Positions 1 to 11,870 of a stretch of 64,000 nt of DNA are shown here, piece after piece (the stretch's first letter is position 1; each line of letters starts with the position of its first letter). The stretch is from Glandiceps talaboti. Its lineage: Eukaryota > Hemichordata > Enteropneusta > Spengelidae. Made by a program: the position numbers and the translations under genes. The DNA is taken from assembly GCF_964340395.1 (NCBI RefSeq), contig NC_135567.1, positions 6,175,899-6,239,898 on the forward strand, read 5' to 3'. The notes beneath the pieces are model-generated. The model was not told the origin of the DNA and did not search any database. It saw only the letters and a list, made by a program, of their open reading frames with translations.

Positions 1-430
1 ATGTCATAGTAACTTGACGATCATATTGAAAATAAAATAGCGTGCCTGATTTAGAGAGCTTTTGACGAAGTTTTGTCCCGAAACACGCTCAGATTTTCCA
101 ATTCACATGGTACCTCACCGAGTTACTCCATATTGACTAGTTTAGTGATGAACAATTGAGTATCGAATCCTGGCAGGCTCGTAGGTTATTTGGCCAAACA
201 CAATAATATATTTAAATATTCTTTTCATGTTTATAGCATTTTTATTGTAAAGGCAGAAGATATTCATGATACATGCTTGAAATTGCTACACAATGGTTGT
301 AAGACTGTCAAGATTAAAACTACTTTAACATTATATCTATCAGATTTAGCACTATGGCAGATGATTAACTTTTGGAGAATTGTATGCAAATCTTTTTTTA
401 AAAAGTCTATAAAACTTCTATAGACGAATT
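1..430. other. AT-rich stretch, nothing recognised
   Basis: I see no coding similarity, repeat family or RNA gene in this stretch. The short open frames have no recognisable domain. Similarity to the region left of 44.9 kb begins only near the end of this segment. Confidence 0.5.
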
Positions 431-930
431 CATGTAAAGCATGTAAAAATCCAACTAATTAAAAGTATTTTAGAATTTCTATAATAGTCTAATAAGCTCT
501 ATAAAACCTTTTTGTAAGGGTAGCTGGTTTTTATGAAAATATGTAAGTACTTACCTTATCAACTTGACAAATTACAGTCAAATATTCTCTGATGTCACAT
601 TGGGATGGGTGTATATGTCACAGAGTAGATAAATTAGATATTATCACATCTAAACCCAACTTACTCTATCAACTTCATCTACTTGGGCCCCAGCTTCCAG
701 CAACAGTTTACAGATATCCAAATGCCCATTCGCAGCTCCATAATGTAGACTTGTCAATTCATTCTATAATCAAAGGATACAAACTTATTAATTCCCCTTT
801 TATAATATTGCAAAGTATTATATCAATAATTATGATTGTAATCTCTTTGTGTAAATATACAACTATTTTCTTGAAATGTTTCCTAAGTCTCATTATTATT
901 ATATATATATTGATTAATGAGCAAGGTCGG
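430..930 (-). repeat. Duplicated intron-exon segment carrying an ankyrin exon, copy 1
   Basis: This stretch is alignable by eye with about 44690-45130. Shared blocks include a run of TCTATAAAA/CTTTTTGTAAGGG, a TATGTCACAGAGTAGATAAAT block, the ankyrin exon itself and a CATTATTATTATATA tail. Similarity covers intron as well as exon, so the unit was copied as DNA and not as processed RNA. The two copies are in the same orientation about 44.2 kb apart. Both contain a second, cryptic minus-strand donor (GTAAGTAC) downstream of the real exon. Confidence 0.75.
665..763 (-). CDS. Single ankyrin-repeat exon (partial gene)
   Basis: Read on the minus strand, the 99 bases translate without a stop to 33 residues matching one ankyrin repeat. 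The TSLHYGA turn-helix start, GHLDICKLLLEAGAQV second helix and a closing VDR are all visible. Ankyrin repeats are helix-turn-helix protein-binding modules, usually 33 residues. The exon is flanked by an acceptor (TTTGATTATAG) and a strong donor (GTAAGT), both phase 0, so it can be inserted or skipped without changing frame. It looks intact and under constraint, unlike the mobile elements around it. The rest of the gene is not visible nearby; the closest relative is the exon at 44904-45005 on the same strand. The parent gene, for example a multi-ankyrin scaffold or NACHT/death-domain protein, cannot be identified from one repeat. Confidence 0.8.
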
Positions 931-1520
931 TAATTGTGAGTGACTGTTGGGTCCCACAGCTGCCGACGACAGTGAGCTGGACCCTGCCTGTTGACAAAAT
1001 GCAGAATGCACACACGCAACCACTCATTTGTAATTTGCTGACTCAATCTTAGTTCTCACTAGATAAGATTATACAAAAATCACCTTTACTTTCTGGAAAT
1101 TCATTTGGCATGGGTAGCATTTAAAAACACACAGAGAGAACACAATAAATACTAATAAAAATACTCAGTTTCCTGGGATCTCTGCCTATGTGAATGTTGA
1201 TATGCCTAGATTGGTATAGGCAGTTGTGACTTCATATTTCTGATTGTGAACTTGACAACTTCAAAACAAAGTCACATGGCTGAAACTAAGTGCAATGTTT
1301 TCTGGGAGTACTCAGAGCTTGCTTTGAATGTGGTAGAATGAAAAAATTCAATCAATGAAATAGAATCCTTCCAATTGTCTAATGACTTTCATTACCTCAA
1401 AACATGCTGAAAAAATTACTACGTACTCAAATGCAATATGCATAAATAACAATTTCAATATCCAGTACACCCCTAGGTAAACAGGATTTCGTAAGCGGAG
1501 ACCACAATGGATTGTGAGTA
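930..1520. other. Intergenic, no feature recognised
   Basis: This is unremarkable AT-rich sequence. It may include the 5' untranslated part of the LINE that follows, but no boundary or target-site duplication could be seen. Confidence 0.4.
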
Positions 1521-3300
1521 ATGTCTGAAACTGAAATCACTGGAGGTGGTGTTGTACTAACTTTATCTACTGCTGCATGTGAGCTCATAAAGAACTGTTT
1601 TGTTGACTACTATAAAGATAAACATACTACAATGCATTCAAGGATATATAATAATGGTCTTGAAAGTGAACGTCCTCTGTCAATTAAAGCATCACCACAT
1701 GGCAAACTGCTCTTGAAAATCAACCTATATCACACAACATAAAATTATGATAAACGGAAGCAAAATAGACCAGTTCCTAGTTAATGATCTCCAGTATATC
1801 TTACAACTGCTAGTCTAAGATAACTTCCCTGATTTAAAACAATTCAACAAAATGATTGAAGAAAAATCCACAAGCTATCTTGTATCAGAAATCAGTGAAC
1901 ATAATACAAAATTCAAAAAGAAAAGGGTGTACAAGAGTAACTCACCAGGTAGTACCAAAAATACACATATCACAACCCTTCATCCAGCAGATACAAACAT
2001 GATTACCAATGAAAATCAACAAGATCATCAAAATCAACAACTTCAACAATTTCATAAAGGATGTGATATACAGCATAATAATGGATCAACAACTACACAA
2101 ACCTATGATAAAACAAAGACATTGGATGCTCAAAATTTACATTGTCACCTCCTGGCACCTGTATCTAACCCTCCATATGATGCATCATACAGCTCAACTC
2201 ATGATGGAAATGATAGTACAAGCATACATGTTATAATATGTGCAGTATGTTAAAACATCAATGGTAATCCACCATCAATCCAATGTTCTAAATGCTCTTC
2301 TTGGTTGCATCTCCAGTACGAGAATCTCCCCCTAAACTCTCCAAATGTAATAGATGAAGACATGACATATGACTGTCAAACATGCTGCAAAGTCAAAGAA
2401 TACCAATGGAATACAATACTTTTGAAGAATCAATCTTGTTTGACAATGACCACCCCTGCCAAAAAGGAACAGCTTGTATCTACTGCAACTAACACCGATA
2501 TCATAGACTTTGAAAAAAAAATTCAACAAAAGGACAAGAAGATTAAAGAATTAGAAAAGAAACTCTCACAAAAAGACTTTGGGATAAAAGATAAGAGTCA
2601 ACAGACTAATTACACAGGAGACTTTATTTTAAAACTGGAACAGAAAATCCAAGAACTGGAGAACTCAAATCGTTTACTTAAACTGGAAATAACCATATTT
2701 ACAAAGTAGCAAATGCAACCAGAATGATATTCAACAAACTCAGTACAATCAAGCACAGCAGTATTATCCTCATCATCAACAAAACTTTTCACCATATAGT
2801 ACTTGTCAACAGTAAAACAACCAGAGAATTCGGCTAGACGTTCATGTAATGATAACACTTCAATATTACTCAGACTCTCCAGTATTGAAAAAAAGATACA
2901 ACAACTTCACATATCTACTTTAGAGAAAGAGCTGGAAAAAATTTCCATGGTCATCATGATGGCAACCAACGACGTTGTCAGACAGGTTACCGTCAACCTA
3001 ACCAACAGCACAGACAGTATTAAATGAATCATCCCAAACAAATATAACATCTCCAGAGAGCAACGATGTAAGAACACAGAACTATCCAATATCCTGTGTA
3101 TGTAAACCTGTTCTTAGTACTATGCCAGACACTCAACAGAGCTATCGAGAGGAGCAACGTGAACAAACAACAACACAGATTTCAACAAGCGGTAACAATG
3201 ATTTTTAGTCATGCGTCATCGACAAACACAAAGAAGACGACGAAGGAACGTCAACAAAATCATACTACCAGTCCTTTACGTAACAAGCAAACATGAAATA
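1521..3300 (+). pseudogene. LINE ORF1 remnant with PHD finger and coiled coil
   Basis: Several frames must be joined to follow this reading. The first part (1521-1830) carries the region LLKINLYHTT then, after a stop, INGSKIDQFL, a pattern I associate with ORF1-type proteins of invertebrate LINEs. About 2240-2390 encodes a PHD-like zinc finger: CAVC, then a stop, then CSKCSSWLHLQY and finally CQTC. The cysteine expected after the histidine is replaced by tyrosine. Residues encoded by about 2505-2700 form a Lys/Glu-rich heptad coiled coil. ORF1 proteins of CR1 elements bind element RNA, with the coiled coil used for multimerisation. Here stops and frame changes rule out function. Confidence 0.7.
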
Positions 3301-3314
3301 CCAACATTCAACAT

Positions 3315-5700
3315 ATTAAAATAGCATCCTTTAACATCAAGAACATCAAAACTAATGCCAACTATACTGCAAGAATTACATATATGAAGTACATATATTA
3401 TGCATACAAAAAGATTGGCAATATGAATTCAAGAAACCAGTTATAAATGAACTATTTCCAACTCACACATTTTTTAGTAAATCTGTTGACTCTGATGACC
3501 CCCATCCCTCCAACTCAGAGGCCAAGAGGCTTTGGTGGTGTTGCAATAATATGGGATGCGCAGTTAGACAGTATAACCACAACCAATCCTGATGAATCCA
3601 CTAACATCTTTGTGATTACTATCAACAGTAAAACACCAATTTGTTTAATTACAGTGCACATGCCATCAAGAAATTCAATCAATGGAGAATTTCAGTTTTA
3701 TTCTGCACTTGAAGAATTAGCTGAAATAATCAATAAGGTTCCCATACCATTTCAGAATTGTTATTGCTGGAGATATCAACGATTCATTACACCGCAATCC
3801 TTCTACTACTCGTGACAGGAAATTCCAAGACTTTTGTAGGGATCGTCTACTCTTATTACACAGTAACTATCCAATTAAAGATACATTTCAACATGACAAT
3901 ATGAATGACACATCACCAATAGACTATATTCTTGAACAATCCAGTAATGGCCCTAGATGTCTACAACATACATGTATTCATATCTAGGAGGAAAGTGCCG
4001 ATAACTTATCTGACCATGTTCCTGTTAAGGCTACAAGTTTACATCCTTACCCACACATGAACAGCAACTGTGACATTTCCCCTAAGGTGCCAACAAAAAG
4101 TGACCTTCCACCTAAAGTTATCTGGGAAAAATCAACAATGATATCTACTTTGACAAACTTAAACTGCAACTACCCAGATTTATAGCAGAACTTGAAACCA
4201 ACCATGACATTGATAACTATACTCATACCCTTATAAATGTTACAACAACAGCCGCTAATGAAACCTGTCACAACAATTTTTCACATAAGAAAAAGAGTAA
4301 AATGAAAAGTATCAAAGTATGGAACACCAAAATTGCCACAGCTATGAAAGACAACAGACAAGCAGCATCAAATTGGATCAAAACTGGTACAGTGGTAGAC
4401 CAACTGATCATACAAACCCAAGAGTTATTCAAAGATGTCAAACTCGTAACATCTTTGTAAAGTGATAAGGATAGCAATTGCCATCAAAAGATATGCATTG
4501 TAGAAAACCTACTGGTAACACACAGTGACGACAAGAATACCTTCTATAAATTAATTCGATCTCAAAGAAAATTTAAGCATACCAACATAAACAAACTCAA
4601 TTTTGACAACAAGATATTTACAGAAGAAAACACCAATTTTGACAAATTAGCAACACCACATGATCAACCATCAACAGTGACTACTACAAATTTGTAAATG
4701 AAGACATGTGTGCACATGAAATCTTATGGAGTTTAAAACCACAAGATCTCCTATATATAACAGAAAATGAGTTAACAACTTACATTGACTAATTGGCTTG
4801 TAACAAAGCATCTAATATTCATGGTATGACTGCAGAACATTTGAAGACAGGTCAAGTTATCATCATCAAACACCTTTTAACACTGAACAATGTCATACTA
4901 CAACCACATTCCTCGAGCTTTAAAAGAAGGAATTATTATGTTGATCCCCATAAATGGGAAACAACATACCATACCTGCAAACTATCGTGGTGTTACCTGT
5001 CTACACATTATTGGAAAAATCATTAAGAAAGCACTGGTCACCAGGATTGAAGAGTCTTTCTGTAAACAACAAAACAAACTACAATTTGGATTTACAAAGA
5101 ACATGTCAAGGGCTAATGCAGCTCTTATAGTTTCTGAAGTTATAAACAATGCTAAAGACAATAAACGCCCACTTTTATTAATATCCTTGATGTCCAAAAA
5201 GCCTTTGATGTGGTGTGGCATACGTCCCTCTTTTGTAAACTCTATTTGTCCGATTTCTCTCAGCCATTTGTCAAGAATGTCATACAACGATACAATAATG
5301 CTACTTCCAGTGTTAAATGGAGCAATAATAAATATCTCAAGCAGTTTTCAAGTACAACAAGGAGTTTGACAAGGGGGCATTTTATCTGCACATCTCTATA
5401 AAGTATACATCAATGAACCATATATAACCAGGGAACAGGCTGTCATATTGGGACCATTAACTGTGTCTGCCCTACAGTTGCAGATGATACCTCTCTACTA
5501 GTAGATAATACAACAAACCCTACATTTGCACTCTGCAAAAAAGAACTGGAAACACGTGATCACTTCATAAGCAAATGTGAATATTTCCATACTACAAGAG
5601 TTAACTTTCTATCCAAAGCTGAGGAAATACTACATAAACATTTACCAATCCACATCCACAAAGGAACAACAACAAAAAATATGACACAAATTGTTCTAGG
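3315..5700 (+). pseudogene. LINE ORF2 remnant: endonuclease and reverse transcriptase
   Basis: The endonuclease begins with ASFNIKNIK at about 3325. The glutamate expected in the QE motif is lysine (codon at 3410-3412). Later blocks are GGVAIIWDA, AGDIND at about 3765, IDYIL and LSDHVPV at about 4005. The RT shows KASNIHGMTAEHLK, NYRGVTCLHIIGK, DVQKAFDVVWH (the first catalytic Asp), QGGILS with the preceding Arg codon now a stop, and VADDTSLL (bases 5477-5494), the YADD-type active site. The last part, CKKELETRDHFISKC, is the C-terminal zinc knuckle. It follows the active site almost directly, so the RT thumb region is deleted. At least four frame changes and several stops make it inactive. 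Confidence 0.8.
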
Positions 5701-6114
5701 CTTTACTAAACTGGATGAAATAAATAAATAACTACCTGAAACAGATCTTACAAAACTGGAAAGGGTTTGTAGATAGTATTGCTTTGACCTGCACATAACC
5801 AGGAATAGGCTTATATCCAATGTTACTTAGTAACATTGTGTCATTGTGTGTAATCTAGTGGATTGCTGTCTTGTACTCTATACGGTCTTATTTTTGTGTT
5901 CTTTTGTTGTTATAATTGAAGTTTCAGTAATTGGACTTCCTGAGCCGAACTACAATGGCTGGACGTACCAATTGAACTGAACTATGGTACATCACACACA
6001 CTTCTGAATTGCTCCAAGATTAACATCTGCTTGAGATTACTTGAAAACAGAGTTATTAGCACAGATGAACTGTATTGTAAGTTCATTCAAGCTATAGACC
6101 CGATAAAGTGTATT

Positions 6115-6700
6115 GTCCATTAGTCTGTCTTACTATATCTATGAGTGACTTAAAGTCAAAAACCACTGGCAAGATTACTTTGATATTTTGTAAGGATGTT
6201 CATGTCAGTTTCTTGTTAGTATATATTTTCAAATAAAATATGTACATCTGCCTAGCAACATGACCATGTCCACAGCAACAGCCAACTGGTGTTGCATATT
6301 GTAAATATAACAGGGGTGGATAGGCAAATAAACATAAAAAATAGTGTGCAAAATATGCCTAGCAACATGACCATGGACATAGCAACAGTTAAACAGTGTT
6401 GTATATTGCAAAAGGTAAAGATAGGAATGGGTAGAGAAATGAATAAACTTCTTCAGAATGTTTGCAAATAAGACTAACAACAAGACCACATCCATAGCAA
6501 CAGTCAAGTGATACTGCATATATAAAAACAGTGAAGTGTAGGAAAGTCATTACACATTTGAAAGCAAATGCCTGTATAACTCCTCAAGTTAACAAGATCA
6601 TTAGACAGGCAAGTGAATGAATATTCACAAAATTTATGCAAATATAATTAGCAACAAAACCACACCCCTGACTCTGAAAATGTGCAGTGACAGCATATAT
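6115..6700 (-). repeat. Family A interspersed repeat, reverse copy
   Basis: Contains AAAGTCAAAAACCACTGG near 6150 followed by CCTAGCAACATGACCATG and two further AGCAACA-ACCA-CC-AT-GCAACAGCCAA modules. These are the reverse complement of the family A consensus seen at 38.2-39.6 kb. The copy is incomplete and diverged. Confidence 0.7.
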
Positions 6701-8590
6701 ATATTGTTCCCAAATTTACTTTCAAACATTAGAATTTAATGTGTTTATGTCCATAAGCTTATGAACTGATATTGTCATCCAGTAAATATATTTTATCACC
6801 AAAATAACTTAAGATTACTTTATTACTTTAATAACTAATCAACGGGTTATACTTCTAATATATTTCATAGTGACAGGCATCTGTTTACTAGTAATATTTA
6901 ATAACTACTATTTAAAGCAAAATTAACTGTTCAATGATTTGTACATGAAATATTGTAATTGGATTTGAAACTTTTTTTACTGTCGAAAAAGTCTTGGATA
7001 ATTATGCTTGCGAAAACACATGAAACACAGGTTGATTGGCACATTTCATCTTGAATGTAAAGATATATACTATAGCACACTTTGACCATTCACCCTGGGC
7101 ACTGTACCCACTCCTACCTTAGTTACCTTTGCTACTATTACCTTTGACCTTCGCACATAGCTGGCAGCTCACGTAAGTATACTACAATCACTCTCATATC
7201 TCCAATTGTACATGAGATCCCCTTGGACTCTTGGAAATTAGCAAGTAGACATCACACACATTTAAATCCGAACCAAGCACACACTAAGAACTGTGGAGAA
7301 CTTATCAATTCTGTTGCATTCATTCACCTCCATGGAAGTTCCCCACTCCTACCTGATCTTTTGCGTAAACTCCCTTAATTTCCATTAATGTCCAAATATA
7401 AATAACATCCGTGTATGGCTGAATAATTAATGCAAACCATATAAAGGGACTGGACAGTTTCTTTGGCCGGGGAGGAGGATTTGAAGCGGTCTCTCCCTGT
7501 TTTTGAAATTGGCAGTAGAGAATTTGGGTCATTTTTACAATGGCATGACCTTGTTGGAATTATGGTATATATTCGTGTCCCTGTTTCTTATCTGTATTCT
7601 TTAATATTATTTCATCCAGAGTGATTACATAACTATACATAATACATAATGTATTACCTACCAGACAAGTTACAGACCATGTCACATTCTATTCTTCAAT
7701 ATAAAGGGATTAATACACATTGTACATTTTCTATTTTGGACACTACCCGGTACATGTTATTGACACTAACACAAATCACCACATCTCATCAGACTTCAGT
7801 TTGTATTATACATTGTAGGTAATTAGCACCTAAAGTTCTCTAACATACCAGTGACTTTACTATATCTACAATGGTATTTTGCCACTATACCAATGTTATG
7901 GACACTACATGGACCGTTTTGTATGTGTTATGCATGTGAAACTAATCTTGTGACAGCCACTTTGAAGTCCAAACTGAGTTCAGCTTCACTGCTAAAGAAA
8001 TTGGTTAACATTACGGGCATTTGACTAAATGAACGTATAGATTATGAACATAACACAGACACACAACTAATTTTGAAAAGACATATTATGACCGATCGTT
8101 TTTAAAACTGTGGACTTTCGTTATTATAGTTTCAAATAAAATTCCATTTAAAGTGAAAGAAAAGTGTGATTTTTTAAATGTGTAAATTTGAAGTTGTTTG
8201 GTTTGCTTGCTGCCCTGTAGCCTTGACTAGGATAATATGTGGCTTGTTGACAACACTAATCCACCGACCTTTATGCACATTCTCAAGTTATACGTTATTA
8301 TTACTGATATTTGACAACTCATATTCCAGTCACTTGTTATTGGCAACAGAAATTTAACCCTGATTAAAATCAGTTGTCAATAAAAACTTTTACACCAATT
8401 ACCGATTGTTGCTACAATAGAATCATAGACCCACGCTTGCAACTATAATACAGTATTATATAATGGTAGGCCTTGATTTCTGTAGTTCCTCCTATCATGA
8501 CACCTGGCTGTTCTTATTTTAATGACCTAATAGTTACCAATTCTAGTCAGTCAGATGTAGTCTGTACAAACCCTGTGATTCTGCTATTTG
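6700..8590. other. Long stretch without recognised feature
   Basis: Mostly AT-rich sequence. A pair of related segments containing CCCACTCCTACCT occurs near 7106 and 7344, but nothing resembling a gene, LINE or classified repeat is visible. Short open frames have no domain similarity. Confidence 0.4.
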
Positions 8591-8599
8591 TCATTATTG

Positions 8600-8885
8600 G
8601 TTTAATATGATGACCATGGTCAACCATGGTAATTTGCGCCATTTAACAAACCATGATGACCATATTCAACCATGGTTGACAACCATAGTCAATCATGGTA
8701 ATTTGTGCCAATTAACATTTCCATTGCATCATGGTTGACCATGGTAGTTCATGGTCAACCATGGTTGATGACCATGGTTGATGACCATGGTCAACTATGG
8801 TTGACGACCATGGCCAACCATGATAATTTGTGCCAATTAACATTTCCATAGCATCATGGTTGACCATGGTTGACCATGGGCACTT
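8600..8885. repeat. Cluster of CCATGG-centred palindromes
   Basis: Roughly ten CCATGG hexamers occur within 280 bases, nearly all in the contexts AACCATGGTT, GACCATGGTC or AACCATGGTTGACCATGG. The array also contains two copies of a longer block, AATTTGTGCCAATTAACATT (near 8699 and 8825). Because each module is self-complementary, the tract can fold in many registers. It is not a simple tandem repeat, because module order and spacing vary. Confidence 0.85.
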
Positions 8886-9121
8886 TCGCCTGGGTCATTT
8901 AAAACTTACAAAAACTTTAGCTTTTCGAAACTTAGAAATATTACCTTCAAGGCTACAACTAATCTACAAATTGCCTTAGTAGACACACACAAACTCTAGT
9001 TCTTCTAGGGGAGATCCCTAGGACTTCCTCACCCCCAGAGGTCAAGCATGCAGTCAACCAACAATCAGATACTCCAAAATGTACTTTCATAATGGTATTA
9101 AACTTGTCATAAACATTTTAA

Positions 9122-9489
9122 CCAATGGCATTGTAGCACAACTGTATAGTTTAAAAAAATGTTTATCCACATGTTGAACCATGCTAGGTATAGGTGGTCA
9201 TTTGATGAATGATTTATCCAGTTGCCTATCCAACCATGCTGTTATCTTTGCAATATATGCGATCATTTGGCTGTTGGTATGGGCATGGTCTTGTTGCTAG
9301 GCACATTTACATACATTTTTAAAATATTTATTCTTTTGTCTATTAATTCCTGTTATCTTTGCAATATATGCGATCGTTTGGCTGTTGGTATGGCTAGGGT
9401 CTTGTTGATAGGCATTTTAAAAAAATATGTATTCATGTCTATTACTTCTTGTTGTTATCTTTGCAATATACGTGACCATTTGGCGTGGT
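9122..9489 (+). repeat. Family A interspersed repeat, 5' part interrupted by a LINE
   Basis: Starts with CCAATGGCATTGTAGCAC and continues through the CCAGTTGCCTATCCAACC block and three internal units containing TTTGGCTGTTGGTATGG-type boxes. The last unit breaks after GGCGTGGTCTTG, where LINE sequence begins. Confidence 0.85.
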
Positions 9490-10533
9490 CTTGTACAACG
9501 GGTTGTAGTGGGTGGAGAACGTTCCACATGGGCAGATATGGAATCAGCCATCCCACAGGGAACAGTACTCGGACCACTGTTATTTCTCATATACATCAAC
9601 GACCTACATGAAAACTTACACTCAACTGTACGACTGTTTGCAGATTGACTGCATAATTTATAGAAACATCAATAGTAAACATGACACTAAAACACTCTAG
9701 GAAGACCTAGACACATTATCTCAATGGGAAACCAAGTGGCAAATGAAATTCAATCTAGATAAATGTTATGTATTACAAATTCCATCATCATCAAGGTCAG
9801 AAATCATCACCAAATATGTTTTAGACAACTCTATTTTACAGGAGACAAAAATCCATCCATATCTAGGGGTAGACATTCATCAAAATCTCAAATGGAACAC
9901 ACATGTAAACAAAATAACAACATCCTCTGCAGGACGAACCCTTGGTTTCATTCGCAGGAACCTAGACTCATGTACAAGATCAAATAAAAAAGCAGCATAC
10001 ATCTCTCAGGCCAACCCTAGAGTACTGCTCTGTAGTGTGGAATAACTACACTAAAGAATTAGTACAAAAGGTAGGCAAAATACAGAGAAGGGCAGCAAGA
10101 ATGGTCTACAACAACTATGACTGGAAAACGAGTGTAACAGAACTCATAAACGAATTGGAATAGGAGAACCTATCAACGAGAACATCAACATCAAGACTTA
10201 GCATATTAGACAAAGCCACAGGGGACCATTTGGCACTGCTGGTACAAAACTACCTGTCACCAACTCAATGACAAACTCGGCATACACACTCTAAAAGATT
10301 CATACAACACCAGGCACGCATACACTACTGTCACAAATACTCAATTTATTCCACGGACCATCAGATATAGTCAACATAACAGATTCAGAACAATTCAAAC
10401 AAGCATAATCAACATTCAACAGAACACAGGACAACAACATCAAGGACTAATAACAATCATTGCACACATCACATCCTACTCGTTTCGTTCCACTAGGGAC
10501 GTTGAGTAGTATATCCTAAAGAAGAAGAAAAAA
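9490..10533 (+). mobile_element. 5'-truncated CR1/L2-group LINE (RT C-terminal half and 3' end)
   Basis: The translation shows RVVVGGERSTW, then IPQGTVLGPLLFLIYINDL (RT motif, about 9550-9606), then RLFAD. A single extra T after GCAGAT breaks the FADD active site; without it the reading continues DCIIYRNI. Downstream come KWQMKFNLDKCYVLQI, HPYLGVDI, LKWNTHVNKI and TLGFIRRNL, all characteristic of the CR1/L2/jockey group. Around 10070-10110 is IQRRAARMVYN. The 3' end is a GTTGAGTAGTATATCC block and a GAAGAAGAAA tail, as in many CR1-like families. It is 5'-truncated, as is typical of target-primed insertion, and inactive because of several frameshifts and stops. Confidence 0.88.
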
Positions 10534-11110
10534 GTATGGATGGGTATGTCAAATAGGGCTAAAAATGTGTCTTTATGGTCAAAAATTATTAATTTCCAAA
10601 ACTACTCAGCAGATTGGACTGAAATTTAATGGGGATGCATCTATGGGTGTACAGATAAAAAAATTAAAGCATATAATGATCTCATCAGTGATCAAATTAG
10701 GTGTAAAAATGTGAATTTTGGTCAAAAATTTATATCTCAAAAAGTACTTGGTCAATGAGACTGAAACTTGGTGAGATGTTTCTAGAAGTGTTACGCTGCA
10801 GATTTTCTTCAAAATATTTTGACACAATTGGCCCTGGCAACCATGACCACGGCCTTAGCAACAACCAAATAGCAGTATATTTTGGTCAAAAATAATAACA
10901 TCATCTACTAGGCAAGTGAGTAAACATTCACAAAGATAACAGGGATTCTTAGACAAGTGAACAAACATTCAGGTGTATGCAAATATGCCTAGCAGCAAAA
11001 CCACGCCCATAGCAACAGCCAAATGATAATGTATATTGGAAAGATAACTGATCATTAGACAAATGAATATAATTTTATACATACTGTATATTAATTTTAC
11101 AAAATCACAA
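10534..11110 (-). repeat. Family A interspersed repeat, reverse copy
   Basis: The reverse complement of the 3' half of family A, with CTACTCAGCAGATTGG, AAACTTGGTGAGATGTTTCT and GACACAATTGGCCCT. Two AGCAACA-ACC modules with CCACGCCCATAGCAACAGCC at about 11000 follow. It abuts the LINE tail directly. Confidence 0.85.
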
Positions 11111-11640
11111 ACACAGTGAGACTTGCAAAAATATAAAGGAAATTGAACTGTAATTCTTCTTTGGAAATTTAACTTGTGAAGAAAGATAATGGTAAGCTTT
11201 GAGAAGGGAATCTTACTTCACAAGAGCTTGTTAGACATTTTAATGAAATAGTTCCTATTATTACACAAGTCAAGCTAGATTTGTGACGTTTCCCAATTTG
11301 TTTATATAGTCTACAAAGTACCTTTTTCTGAGTACAGTAAATGGGCACTTGTCTAAGTTCAGTTTCAATTTCTGAATTCAAAGTTCCTTAAAGATAGTAT
11401 AATATCATCCATGTCATAGCTTCATGTCAATCATTGATGGAGTTCAATCCCATTTCATGAGAAATGACAGTATGTACATTTGTATATTTTTATATTGATA
11501 TGTATATTCTATATTCTGATCACAGTAACTCTAGTATATATCGTATAGAACATGTAGCAGGAATCCCTGACAATAAATACACTCAAGATCATAGTTTTTG
11601 AAAAAATAAGTGTATGCACCACCATTACAATTGAACCATT
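11110..11640. other. No feature recognised
   Basis: Plain AT-rich sequence without recognisable coding or repeat similarity. Confidence 0.4.
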
Positions 11641-11735
11641 GATTTGTCATGCTTTGAATATGCAAAATACAGTATCAACAATCAAAATAATATTAATTTT
11701 TGAGTGGTCACTAAGTATTCAGCTAAGGGGTCATG
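11640..11735 (+). repeat. Fragment of a dispersed repeat shared with 41.1 and 63.6 kb
   Basis: The block AATCAAAATAATATTAATTTTTGAGTGGTCACTAAGT recurs almost unchanged at about 41430-41470, with a diverged form near 63950. The fragment stops where the L1/Tx1 LINE begins. Confidence 0.7.
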
Positions 11736-11870
11736 TTTGAATGAACAGCGCTTTGTGCGCGCTCTGCAAAAGTGATTGATAAATCTGCCAAGTACAGACC
11801 GTAAATAGCCGAGAAAAGGACCAAGATTTTCTTCAGTTGTGAGGAAAAATGTATTAGTTCATTTGGTCGC

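Larger units (their letters stand above)
1521..5985 (+). mobile_element. Decayed CR1-like LINE retrotransposon
   Basis: In order along the plus strand lie an ORF1 with a conserved N-terminal region, a broken PHD finger and coiled coil (1521-3300). These are followed by an apurinic-type endonuclease (about 3315-4030), a reverse transcriptase (about 4790-5510) and a C-terminal CCHC-like knuckle (about 5525-5620). A 3' tail contains AATTGAACTGAAC. The PHD-type ORF1 is known from CR1-like non-LTR elements, which is why I favour that clade. Many stops and frameshifts, and a deletion between the RT active site and the knuckle, make it long dead. The 5' end is uncertain, and no target-site duplication was identified. 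Confidence 0.8.

Noticed and set aside
759-1046. Minus-strand 95-codon gene continuing upstream of the ankyrin exon
   Set aside because: It runs through the intron and the duplicated AT-rich tail, lacks domain similarity and is interrupted relative to the copy at 45 kb.
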